Source: Apodospora peruviana
Taxonomy: Eukaryota > Ascomycota > Sordariomycetes > Sordariales > Lasiosphaeriaceae
Length of the DNA stretch: 64,000 bases
Reading direction: 5' to 3'
Assembly (NCBI GenBank): GCA_033439685.1
Contig: JAUEDM010000003.1
Coordinates: 2,200,001 to 2,264,000, forward strand
The position numbers and the translations under genes are program-made. Below the pieces are notes generated by a model. That model was not told the origin of the DNA. It made no database searches and saw nothing but the letters and a program-made list of their open reading frames with translations. This document shows, in pieces, positions 1 through 9,821 of this stretch (position 1 is the first letter of the stretch; every line of letters begins with the position of its first letter).

Positions 1-2809
1 CTCGGCGCATCCTAGGAGCTTCTGCATACAGCCGGATTAACTTTGAAGTGAAGAATGGAGGCGACCACCTGTGACGACCGGCCTCCATGTTGTAAATGTG
101 CAACATCAATGGAGGGTCTGCAGGCATATCGGCTTTGATTTGGATGAGTGTCGCCTTGAAGTCAATAGCGACTAGTTCGTCAAATGTCCTCGCAGACTCA
201 TTGTCGCCAAAGGGATCTGAAGCACTGCTTCCGGGCGGGGAGAGATGCCCAACGACCCGTCTCTGCGGCGTTGCCGCTACAGGGACGCGTATTTCTGCTT
301 TGTCTCGATGCGTCTTCAAGAAAGACTTCCGAAGCACCAGGGTTGCAACCCCTATGGCATAGTGTCGGTGAAGGGAGTACTGAATAAGAAGTGTCCGAAT
401 GTGGGAGTGGACGTGGAATACCGGACCCCGATTGTCGCTCATTGTTGAAAAAGCAATCTCGAATCTGGGAATGCTTACAAAGGGCTCGATTTCCCATTTT
501 TCTGCCGATTCAACGACGAAGGCCTCGAATCCGCGGACGTGGATCGCCACGCGACGCCCATCACCGTCGTGTTGGTATTTCTTCCTCGGTGACGTTGGAA
601 CTGCCCGAAGGATGTCCGTATCAGGACTCATCATGCCACGACTGCTGGCTCGGCGCCGAGACGGCCGCCGCTGTAGTCCGTCCAATCTCTGCGCACGATA
701 CTCTGCTGACCAAGATTCCAGCTGGATGGCAACTCCTTTTGTATCTTTCGATATGCCTTCATCAATACCTGCCACCTCAACACTGAAGTCTGAACATTGT
801 ATTTGGAAGTGCAAGAGCCAGTTAGGCAGGGCACGAAGAAAGTTGGATTTCTTTGCAGTTTTGGAGAATGCCATCTTGTCGGGTTCGACATCGAGGCGCA
901 ACTGTCGTACTATATGGCGCAAACCGTCTCCAATCTCTTCCCGTACCATTTTCACCGAAAATGTCTGAAGATTTCCGGTGGCAATCACATGGACATCGGG
1001 GGATGCGTTGAGCTGCACTTTCAAGTCAAAAGATTCCGTCTCGAGGAGGTCGAACCTCTCGCCAGAGGAGGTCTGATAGTACAGGTTGTGTGTCTGAACT
1101 CTCATGGTAGCGGCTAGAGAGTAGTGAAGCTCTTCAACGGCCGAGTGAAACGATTCAAGGTCCAGAGACACGGAGGAGATGGATGAGATAATTAAGTCGA
1201 ATTCATCCGGATCGGCGGTTTTCTGCACTGGGGGGAGTGTTATCCTTAAGACCGGCTCATGCATTGAGAACTTGATGTTTGCTTTAGGAAGAAGTCGGGA
1301 GATAAGCATATGCCGCTGCTGAGGTTGCGGCTGCGTCTTTGATAATGGTTTCGGCTTCGGACGCAGCATGGCCAGGAGGAGGGGGAGATGCCGAGGGTCA
1401 AGATCAACAGAGGGCGATGTCACAACTGAATTGGCAAACAGGATGTTCGCATTCCGTTCTTCGGCGGTGCCTTCGTCGGCCAGCTCAACGGTCTTGGATG
1501 GCAAGGTGGTCCTAACAGTCGTAGTTGCCATCGGAATATACATGATCCGCTCGGGTTTGCCGTGTCCGTCGTCAAGACCAATGGATATGGATAAGGCGGC
1601 AGCCAAGGCTTCATGGGCAATGTCTTTGGAAGGGAAATACATCCTATGTGCGGGAGATTTGGGGTCGAGTCGATGGAGATCAATGCCAACCTCCTTCATC
1701 GATGCGTTCAAAAGAATCGGCGAACCGCCAGTTTTGATAGCCTCGACCCTTTTCGTGAACCCAACGAAACTAACGGCAAACTGGACTTCTTTGACACCCC
1801 TGAGCGCGGAGCTGACGAGCTCTTTGGAGTCGGAAACCGTTTGCATCAGTTCCTGGGTGGTGCTCCCCGGAACATCAAGCTCCTGAATCACCTGGTCGAC
1901 AATAACATCCACCGACTCGGAATCTGCGAAGGACTGATCAACCAGGGTCCGGATTTCCTTGTATCGGAGGGCGCTATGGTAGATATCGTCGTATGGAACA
2001 TGAACGCGGCCGAGCTTCAGGGAAACGGCGGTATCTCGGAGGCCGTCAAGCGCCTCGTAAAGGAAGCCGTGGATGTTCAAACTGGCGTTATCCAATACTT
2101 CCAAAGAATCTCTCCCGTCAGCGGTGAATAACACGCTCCGAACAGTCATGATCCATTCTGCCTGCTGTCTTTGTCCCTTTCTGTCGGATCTGCCCTGAAG
2201 GAAGAAGCGCGCCCGGTCGACCATTTTCCGCCGGGTATCGACCGCGATCGTAAAGCTGCCCACTTGCAAACTGCCAACATCCACGATGCTGACGGTGGAG
2301 TTGGTGGCCACCACGTCAACCATCCGAAGCCAATTCACCTTGCGGTGCAGGCGTTTGACCTGCTCCTTCATGTTGGTCAACTGCTTCCACGTCTTGCTCC
2401 GTCCGCCAACACCCACGTCACGCCGGATTGCGGGAATCTTTGGGGACTTGTTGGCGGGCGGGGGGGCTCCGTTGGGACCTTCGTTGTCAGAATCCCCGTC
2501 TCCGAGTGTAGCGCTGTCCGTCTTGCCCCCTTCCAGTTCCCTAATATCCAGCGTGATAACGAGCTCGTCTACTACGACGCTGAGCCAGGTGGGCTGGGCG
2601 AAGGTCGGGCGGTGCACGTTGAGGCCGAGACCTCGTATCTCGATTTTGACGCCATCGCGGAGGGTGTAGGCGAGCCGCCGAAGGGAGAAATAGCCGATGC
2701 GTTGGATCGAGACGCCGGTAAGGATACGAATAACTGCGAATATGACAAAGGAGGATAGGTAGAGGAGGACCAGAATGCCGAAGATAAAGGTGGGATTAAG
2801 GAGCGCCAT
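1..2809 (-). CDS. FMP27: FMP27/Hobbit-type bridge-like lipid transfer protein, 5' part (runs off the window)
   Basis: The frame is open from ATG 2809 to base 1: 936 codons with no stop and no obvious intron. The 3' part lies outside the window. Residues about 5-24 form one hydrophobic helix (FIFGILVLLYLSSFVIFAV), as expected of the N-terminal ER anchor. It is followed by GVSIQRIGYFSLRRLAYTLR and by beta-rich sequence with conserved HRPTFAQPTWLS, the start of the fungal FMP27 N-terminal region. Family knowledge: Fmp27/Hob1, Hobbit and BLTP2 are very long grooved proteins of roughly 2,500-3,000 residues, thought to move lipids at ER-plasma membrane contacts, so about a third is present here. 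Charged low-complexity loops occur near residues 85-115. The identification rests on recognising the N-terminus; the C-terminal FMP27 domains cannot be checked here. Confidence 0.85.
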   Translation of the reverse strand, partial: MALLNPTFIFGILVLLYLSSFVIFAVIRILTGVSIQRIGYFSLRRLAYTLRDGVKIEIRGLGLNVHRPTFAQPTWLSVVVDELVITLDIRELEGGKTDSATLGDGDSDNEGPNGAPPPANKSPKIPAIRRDVGVGGRSKTWKQLTNMKEQVKRLHRKVNWLRMVDVVATNSTVSIVDVGSLQVGSFTIAVDTRRKMVDRARFFLQGRSDRKGQRQQAEWIMTVRSVLFTADGRDSLEVLDNASLNIHGFLYEALDGLRDTAVSLKLGRVHVPYDDIYHSALRYKEIRTLVDQSFADSESVDVIVDQVIQELDVPGSTTQELMQTVSDSKELVSSALRGVKEVQFAVSFVGFTKRVEAIKTGGSPILLNASMKEVGIDLHRLDPKSPAHRMYFPSKDIAHEALAAALSISIGLDDGHGKPERIMYIPMATTTVRTTLPSKTVELADEGTAEERNANILFANSVVTSPSVDLDPRHLPLLLAMLRPKPKPLSKTQPQPQQRHMLISRLLPKANIKFSMHEPVLRITLPPVQKTADPDEFDLIISSISSVSLDLESFHSAVEELHYSLAATMRVQTHNLYYQTSSGERFDLLETESFDLKVQLNASPDVHVIATGNLQTFSVKMVREEIGDGLRHIVRQLRLDVEPDKMAFSKTAKKSNFLRALPNWLLHFQIQCSDFSVEVAGIDEGISKDTKGVAIQLESWSAEYRAQRLDGLQRRPSRRRASSRGMMSPDTDILRAVPTSPRKKYQHDGDGRRVAIHVRGFEAFVVESAEKWEIEPFVSIPRFEIAFSTMSDNRGPVFHVHSHIRTLLIQYSLHRHYAIGVATLVLRKSFLKTHRDKAEIRVPVAATPQRRVVGHLSPPGSSASDPFGDNESARTFDELVAIDFKATLIQIKADMPADPPLMLHIYNMEAGRHRWSPPFFTSKLIRLYAEAPRMRR

Positions 2810-4663
2810 TTCGAGAAAACATTAGCGACAGGTAGGTCCGATGGCCTGGCCTGAAAAGCCAGACATGCGGCCAGCCTGCTTCGGCTGCTTTATCCTGTCT
2901 GTTTCCTCAGACTCGCGACAAGGTGCCGTTGAAGCATGCCATCTCGAGGTCGATATGCGCCCGTTGTAAAAACAACCCCGTGTTATCACCGCGCCGGATT
3001 CAGGTTCAGAGAGGATTCGGAGGTCACCAACACGCGGCGCATAAGTCAGGCAGGTACTCGGCGGGTTCAGTCCCACCAAAATATGCTTCGTACAGTATAC
3101 GAAATGGAGAGTAAAACGATGCGGAGCCGTAAGCAAAAAAGCAGGCGTCGCGGTATTGAAGTAAAATAGATAGTGAAAGAGAGAGAAAAAATAGAGGCCG
3201 GCAGTGCCGGTTCCGTGTTTGCGATACCGTTTGGTTATCGGATCGGTCGCGGGAAATTGACAATGAATTCCGTCGATATCCAGATTCCAGGGCGGGGGTT
3301 GGCACGGCGTGCACGGTAGGCGGGAGGCGGGTAGTGGTATGGGGTTGTTATGTAAGGCGTGTAATTACCGGCCAGCCGCAACCCTGGAGATTTTGGACTT
3401 CATGTTGGGTACCATCGTACCAAGAGGACCCAGCAGGCATGCGAGGGGCGCCAGGGCAGCTTCCAGGTTCTTCTTGCCTTTGGGGAATTCACCTCAGCTA
3501 CGGGTGTACTGCCGCCCCGCCCCCTCTTATCGCATTCTACAGGTCCGTAATGCAATTGCAATTGCTACAAACGACCTGCCAGACGACGAGAAACGTTGCC
3601 CGATTTCCCGTCGAAATCAACAAAGTGGGGCCCGAGGCCGAAGCTCTTCCGATCATGATGTTCGGGGCAAGGATCAAGGGCTGGTATTTGGCGGGGCACT
3701 TCCTTGGGCTGAACTTCCTCATCCCCAGGTTGAATAACCTGAAACCGTTCATGAAGTCGACTACATTCCACGGGAGACCGTGCCTACTACAAGGAGCTCT
3801 AGAGTATTGATGCCCCTAATTCTAGAAGCAGCACATACCCAGTGCCTTAGTCCACTGCCCCTAGGTTAACCCGTGCGAAAAAGTTGCTACATTTCAATTT
3901 TTGTTTGCTTACCTACCTACCTACTTACATCAGTCATTTGGAGGACCAAATTTAAATGGGACTCGCACCATGGTCGTGCTGCCTTTATAAGGTAGTCAAT
4001 GCCAAAGTGGACATGATCCAGTGTCGAGCGAGATGGATGACGCAACGCTGCGTTTCTTGATACATCCACCGCGCAGCCACGTGTCCAAGTAATAAGGTAC
4101 AAGTGATTCTGTGATTCGTTTAGTCCACAAGAACATGTGGTCTATTCGTACGTCTTCCATGTTGATGGGCACAGACACCAGCATAGCTTCCTGTTATCCA
4201 GCAGCCAAAGTGATGCCCCAAGAGGTAGCATGTTTGACAACCTATCCATATAGTATCGGAATGCGAGCATTTGACTGACTACCTTACTACCTTAGTCAAT
4301 CAAAGATTTATATCGCGAAAGTTTGGCACTATGACTACTCGGCATACAGAAGATCTCCAAACACACAAAGAGTGTGACAGAATGCTAGTCAGCCCACATA
4401 TATCAATGCGTGGCTACCACGCAGTTGTTGCTTAGTTGTTGCCAAGATGATCAATTCAATTCCATAAGGTATATGAGCATGCCTCATACTCCGTACTGTA
4501 TTTTCCCCATATAGCACATGGTATTCAGTATATCCAGCCAAAATAATATGTACAGGTCAAGTTTCAAGCACCAATATTCTCCTGATGAGAACCTCGCTTG
4601 AAGGCTTGGGGGTTGCAAGTCTTTGCGCCAACTCGAGCCACGTCCAGATTCAGCACCTCCAGA
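2810..4663. other. Intergenic region, promoter and leader side of FMP27
   Basis: About 1.85 kb between the FMP27 start and the stop of the Tim17-like gene, both on the minus strand. No reading frame resembles a known protein; the plus-strand frames at 3309-3810 overlap each other and look non-coding. The region holds an ACCTACCTACCTA run at 3911-3927 and one copy of TTCTAGAAGC at 3820-3829. I see no RNA gene. Confidence 0.5.
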
Positions 4664-5595
4664 TCAAGATGTCGGTTTACTGGCTTCGGATGAGTCTTTG
4701 TCGGGTTTATTGGTCGCTTCGGCGCGAATCTCCTTGATATAGTCGTCGACAATAGATAGCTCGGCTTCGACCCGCAACAGTTTTTCTTCAAGCATCTCTG
4801 CGTACTGTTGGTCACTCAGGGGAGTGACCGGGCTCCATTTCGAGCTCAGAACCCGTTCCAGAAACCCTCCCGGCTGCTGTTCTTCAGGGGCTGAAGACTT
4901 CCTTGCATAGTAAGCATTCGCCATTTTCTGGCCGCCAGCCCCAAACAAAGCGAACAGGACGGTCCCCGGAAGGACATTTCTTGGACCACCTTTGGAACGG
5001 TTAGAACAATATCAACGGTCTGGTCGTCGCTCGAACTTACGAATCAGCCCACCAACCATCCCAGCAAAACCGCCAGCAATGGTACTCGCCTTGACTTTGT
5101 CGGCTGGCTGGTGCTCTTGGTTTCCTCTCAGAGCCTGGAGAGAAACCTGCCGTGCAGCTAGGATAAGTCAGCGCCCATCCACGTAGAGGTGCTGTTCTGA
5201 TGCCGTGGGGCTCACCATAGTAACTAGAACTAAGGGCGAACCATTGCCCACCCGTGACAAGGGAAAATAGCACGGGAGTCGAGGTCCGGACAATGCCAGC
5301 CGTAGCTCCTACAAAAAGCCCCAAAGCGCCTACGCAAAGATGAATATCAGCACCATCATGGAACATCCAAACCATGAAAGAAGACCGTACCACCGGCGGC
5401 GCCCATCTGGAGGGAAGGGACGATAATTCCCATCAACTCGGGTGGGAGGAGCCGTGCTGGGCCAGAGTGCACATCTTCTTGTTGTTGCCCTTCGACGGCG
5501 GGCTGCTGGGATGAAGATGTTGGAGGCTTCTCTTCACCCTGCCCTGAGGGCCGGGGCACCTTGAACCTCTCATCTTCCAACACAATCTTTTTCAT
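4664..5595 (-). CDS. Tim17/Tim22/Tim23-family-like membrane protein
   Basis: Four exons: 5595-5391, 5329-5216, 5157-5041 and 4989-4664, giving 253 aa. The introns are 61, 58 and 51 bp with GTACGG, GTGAGC and GTAAGT donors. The N-terminal 60 residues are charged and Pro/Gln-rich. A glycine-rich membrane core follows: LQMGAAGGALGLFVGATAGI, then a short Ser/Tyr stretch, then STIAGGFAGMVGGLIRG and NVLPGTVLFALFGAGGQKM. Paired GxxxG helices of this kind typify the Tim17/22/23/PMP24 fold of mitochondrial or peroxisomal membranes. The C-terminus is a charged helix. The start is uncertain: the frame is open upstream to about 5787 without an ATG, so a further 5' exon is possible, and 5595 is the first usable ATG. 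It shares a 637 bp divergent promoter with eIF4B. The precise role is unknown. Confidence 0.7.
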
Positions 5596-6232
5596 GATTC
5601 CAGTTTCCGGACGCCCAATGAACGTGTAGGTAGGTTTAATGTGGGAGAGGCGCACGTATTCCCGATTAGCCAAAGTGAATTCGCTGCATGCTCTGCTCTC
5701 ACAAGTACCGAGAGACGGGTATTGGCGGCGACGGACACTGGCTGGACGCAGACGGGACGCCGGAGACAGACACGGTGAATAAGCCCATCAAAAGCCCACC
5801 AGCCCACCAGATAGCCATCAGATTGTGGAGCCAGACGGCTGTTTCCCACTGTTTCCCCTGGATGGCGCTAAGCCCCAAATGCCCTAGTGCCTGCCCACTC
5901 GAAAAAAATGTCCAAACCCATTCCATTTGCTCACTTTTAATTTTTCGCCGTCGCCGCACCTAGGGTAAATCCTGCGACCTCGAGAAATCCAACCTCACCG
6001 ATCGCGACAAAAGACTCCCTTGCGAATTCTGCGAATAAACTCCCTATTCGCCCCGCCGTCATCGCTCTTGTCTATACCACTCTACCCAATCAATTTGGTA
6101 ACAGGCCTTCCATCCATCCGAAGCACTCGACCCAACAACCCGGACTCTCCAGTTCTGGTCTACCGTGCTCTCTCTGCGCACTGCGATTCGATTGAATCGC
6201 TGCTGCGCGTGGGTTACCTAAAAACCGCAGTC
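5596..6232. promoter_or_regulatory. Divergent promoter between the Tim17-like gene and eIF4B
   Basis: This 637 bp region separates two divergently transcribed genes, so it must hold both promoters and leaders. The half next to eIF4B is pyrimidine-rich (about 6040-6230), a common feature of fungal promoters of highly expressed genes. I could not identify a specific binding site. An additional coding exon of the Tim17-like gene may lie in its left part. Confidence 0.45.
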
Positions 6233-8432
6233 ATGGGTGAGTGCCGCCGGCACCTTCCCTCCCTCCCCTCCTCGAGGCCCTACCCTCTGCCTCGATTGTC
6301 GTCGCATGCTAACCTGTTGTCTCTGCAGCGCCCAAAAAGAAGGAAGCCCAGAAGCTCTCTCTGGGCGAGTTCTTAGGAACAGGCTCCTGTCAGTCCCCCT
6401 CCATGCCAAGCCAGCCGGTCAGCGACTCGGCAGCTGCCGGGCACTCCCTCGCACAACCCATATTCCGAGTAACTAACATCAAATAGCATTCGGAGGTGGT
6501 GGTTCGTGGGCCGACGAGGTCGAGGATACCTATGGTACGCATTGCTCAACTGCTACTGCAATTGATTGCCTTCCAAACTAACCCTGACCAGCTTCCGGTA
6601 TGGATTAGCGAGGCTGGGTTTAGTTTGTGCATCTGAACGAATATTCATGCTGACTTGTGAACAGGCACACAGCCTCTCCCTCCTTCCGAACGCCGCGGTC
6701 CGACTTCTTACGGAGGCGGTGGCGACAGAGGTTCGTCGTGCACGTTACCATTGGATGGCGTCGTCTTGTATTAACTCTTGTGCTTCAGGTTATCACTCTA
6801 TCCGCGATAATCTCCCGACGACCCTCCCTACCCGGCCTCCGTTTACGGCACATCTTGGCAATCTGTCATATGATGCCACTCAAGAAACTGTTACCGAGTT
6901 CTTTGAGAAGTGCAAGGTCATCAATGTCCGCATCATTGAGGACCGCGAGCAAGGCCGGCCCAAGGGCTTTGCCTACGCCGAGTTCGAGGACTTGGAGGGC
7001 CTTAAGACTGCTCTGACTTACGACGGAGAGTCATTCCAAGGACGCTCCATCAGGATCAAGGTCGCAGATCCACGTACGTCAAACGGTTCCCTGGACTGGA
7101 TATTTGGGGTTTGTAGACTGACATTTTGTTTTAGCCAAGGATGGAGGACGTGGAGATATGGCACGCGAGATCGATTGGGCTCGGAAAGGCCCTCTTGCCG
7201 ATCTCCCCGGTCGTGGAGGTGACCGACGTGGTCCTAGTGACTTTGGTGAACGGAGAGCTCCTCGTGAGCCCATGGCCGACGACGGCAAAGTCCGTGACCT
7301 CGGCAATTGGGAGAGGCGAGGCCCTCTTTCGCCCCTGCCTCAAACCGAGCAACGCCCCGGCTCCCGCGATGGGTCTCGGCCCCGTACTGTCGAAGGTGGT
7401 CGGTCCGAGTCATTCCGTGGTGGCGATCGGAGGGCCTCCCCCGCTGCTTGGGGCGAGCCCCGTCAAGACGGTTCCCGTCCTCCGCGCCGCGAGTTTGCCG
7501 ACCGCCCTGAACGCCCCGAGCGCGTCCCTACCGCCGCCGAGAAGGACTCGCAATGGCGCAACAACATGCGCCCCGATAACACAGGGAAAACACCCGGCCA
7601 ATCGCGTGAGGGTAGCGAAGCCCCCTCTTCACCCTCTGCCCATGCTGCAGTCCCAGTTTCCCGGCCCAAGCTTAATTTGATCAAGCGGACCGTTTCGGAA
7701 TCACCGGCTGTAACATCTCCCTCGGCGACCTCCACCGATTCCAAGGCGAGCCCATTCGGTGCAGCCCGACCAATCGATACGGCAGCAAAGGAGCGGGAAA
7801 TCGAAGAGAAGCGTCTTCAGGCCATCAAGGAGAAGAAGGAGGCGGAGGAGAAGTCCAAGGAGGAGCGGCGTCTTGCTAAGGAGACTGCTGCCAAAGAGGC
7901 TGCTGACAAGGCGGAGGCCGAAGCTGCCGCTGCGACGAAGGCCAAGGAGGATGCCGCTGCTGCTGCCGCTGCTGAACCCAAAGAGCCTGCTGCTGAGAAG
8001 GCCACATCTGAGGCCGGTGCGTCATCGCCCGCCGAGCAAAAAATGCCAGTTCGATCTCGGGAGCCTCGGGAGCCCCGTGAGCGCCGCGAGCCTCGCGAAC
8101 CCCGCGAGCCAAAGGACGATGTTGCCAACCCCAAGTCGCGCGCTACGGAGAGTGGAAATTGGAGACGAGCTTCAGGACCAGAGCAGAGGGCGCCATCTCG
8201 TGGCGCTCATGCCCCTAGTGGCCCGCGTCGTGGCGGTGGCCCCCCCCGTGGTCCTCGCACTGACTCGGAGAGACCGCCCAAGGCCAACGGCAGTGGTCCT
8301 GCTTCGGTGCACCAGCCGGCACCCCCTCAGACAGCTAGCTCTGAGCAGAGCCCGTCAACGCCAACCATGGACGAGGATGGCTGGACCACTGTCCCGAACA
8401 AGGCTCGTCGGGGGCCGGTCGGCCGGGCCTGA
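6233..8432 (+). CDS. TIF3: Translation initiation factor eIF4B (RRM protein)
   Basis: Six exons: 6233-6236, 6329-6388, 6487-6534, 6665-6730, 6789-7073 and 7135-8432, giving 586 aa. It starts MAPKKKEAQKLSLGEFLG, then GGGGSWADEVEDTYG, both hallmarks of eIF4B. One RRM spans about residues 77-150, with RNP2-like AHLGNL and RNP1-like KGFAYAEF. The remainder is disordered: Arg/Gly/Asp-rich repeats, an Ala/Glu/Lys coiled segment (about 7780-8030), a run of (R)EPRE repeats (8056-8112), and a C-terminal MDEDGWTTVPNKARR block, also seen in other eIF4B proteins. Family knowledge: eIF4B stimulates the eIF4A helicase during 40S recruitment to mRNA. The first coding exon is only four bases (ATGG), spliced by GTGAGT. 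Long frames in other phases over the repeat region are compositional shadows. Confidence 0.92.
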
Positions 8433-9821
8433 TTGTACATTAAACGTCTTCCTCATGATTCTCTCTCTCCTCCGTCCCCCCTGTTCTTGGAAAGAGGCCA
8501 ACTGCATTGGTCTCGCCAACTCAACCTACTTCTCAATTTGGCCCCTGTGACGTATTAAAAGAATTCATTTTTCTCTCATGGGCTGCGAGTACTGGCGTTC
8601 ACTGATCGTTGGTTCTCATCTTATCGTGTGCCCTTTTTGGCCTTGGATAGCTGAGCTGGTTTGGCGGCAAAAACAAAAGCTATCACCCGCGCATAGATTT
8701 ATCTGCCTTAAGCTTGTCTCCCTTCAGCATGCGGATTCCGAGGGATAATATTTCGGGTTTCATTTCCCTCGCGGTTCTTTTTCGTCGTCCTCCATTTGTT
8801 TGGTCAGCACGGTTGATTTTGTTCCACACAAAAATTGGGAGTTGCTCTTCATCTACTGCTGCTGCCCCTGCTGCTCCAAGGCGGGCATCTGTCATTACCA
8901 ACCTACCTACTATTTTCCATTATATGACCGTCATGGCTTATGAGTGGTTCATGGATCACGGCGGAAAAGATAATGATTTATGCTCTCTCTGTCTTTGTCT
9001 GTCTGGAAGACAGGAAAGAAGCAGTTAAGAAGGAAGGCAAGGAAATCTCTCAACAACTCTGATTTTGGTTTTTAGTTATAATCAATTGCTGCGGTGTTGT
9101 TGTCGTCGTTTTGCGGGATTTGGGGGCCGCAGGAAGGAGGGAGGGGGCCAAGTCTGTTGAACTTTTCATGTTTGTCTGTCGGGACGAGGAAACGAGGAAG
9201 GAAATGAAAGGGGAGGATATTTTGTCAGATTTTCAGTCAGATAACCTTTAAAACGCAAGGTTCTTTTAACATTCATACTTCTACTATATTTCTATTCATG
9301 CTGTGGCTCTTTGCCTCGTACGTCGTGTGCGGCATGCTTCTCTTAGAAACTTAGGAAACACGGGGTTCCGCAGCATGGATTTTGTCTGTTTGCTTTTCCC
9401 CTTCTTCTCGCCTGTCTGCCGTAAATGGATTTTGGTTCTTGTGGTGCGTTGTGAGGCGACGAGAAAGCAGCAGGTTGATGAGCAGCCCGTAATTTTCTTT
9501 TCTCTTTGTTGCTGCTTATTTACTTATTAGAAGTTTGACTTTACATCGTTTCTTTATTCTTGAATAGGGAGTGTAAAGACAAAATGAGTTGGCCAGCCTA
9601 CCAAAAATAACTACCTTCGTAGCTACCTGAGTAACTAAGGTAGGGAAATACCAAACGCCAATTTCTTACATATTTGTGATGCTTCTATGCGACGACTATG
9701 CAAAGTGATGACATATCGCCGTCACATGAATGAACAGAGCCATATGGACATACTAGGTAGGACGGAGTAATATCTAATGCTAACTACCGGGCACCAAAGG
9801 GGGTAACCAACTGTACCACAC
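8433..9821. other. Convergent 3' intergenic region, eIF4B / EFL1
   Basis: 1.39 kb between two convergent stop codons. It is T-rich on the plus strand (for example 8560-8590 and 9490-9560), as expected for 3' UTR and terminator sequence. It carries one cluster of the recurrent TAGGTACC-like words at 9610-9645. No gene or RNA is recognisable. Confidence 0.5.

Noticed and set aside
3309..3810. Two overlapping plus frames of 142 and 158 codons
   Set aside because: They overlap in different phases with no domain and no splice context; treated as non-coding.
5596..5959. Minus-strand frame of 86 codons with hydrophobic segments upstream of the Tim17-like gene
   Set aside because: It begins at GTG, is in another phase, and I could not join it to the Tim17-like exon with credible splice sites; left as possible 5' sequence only.
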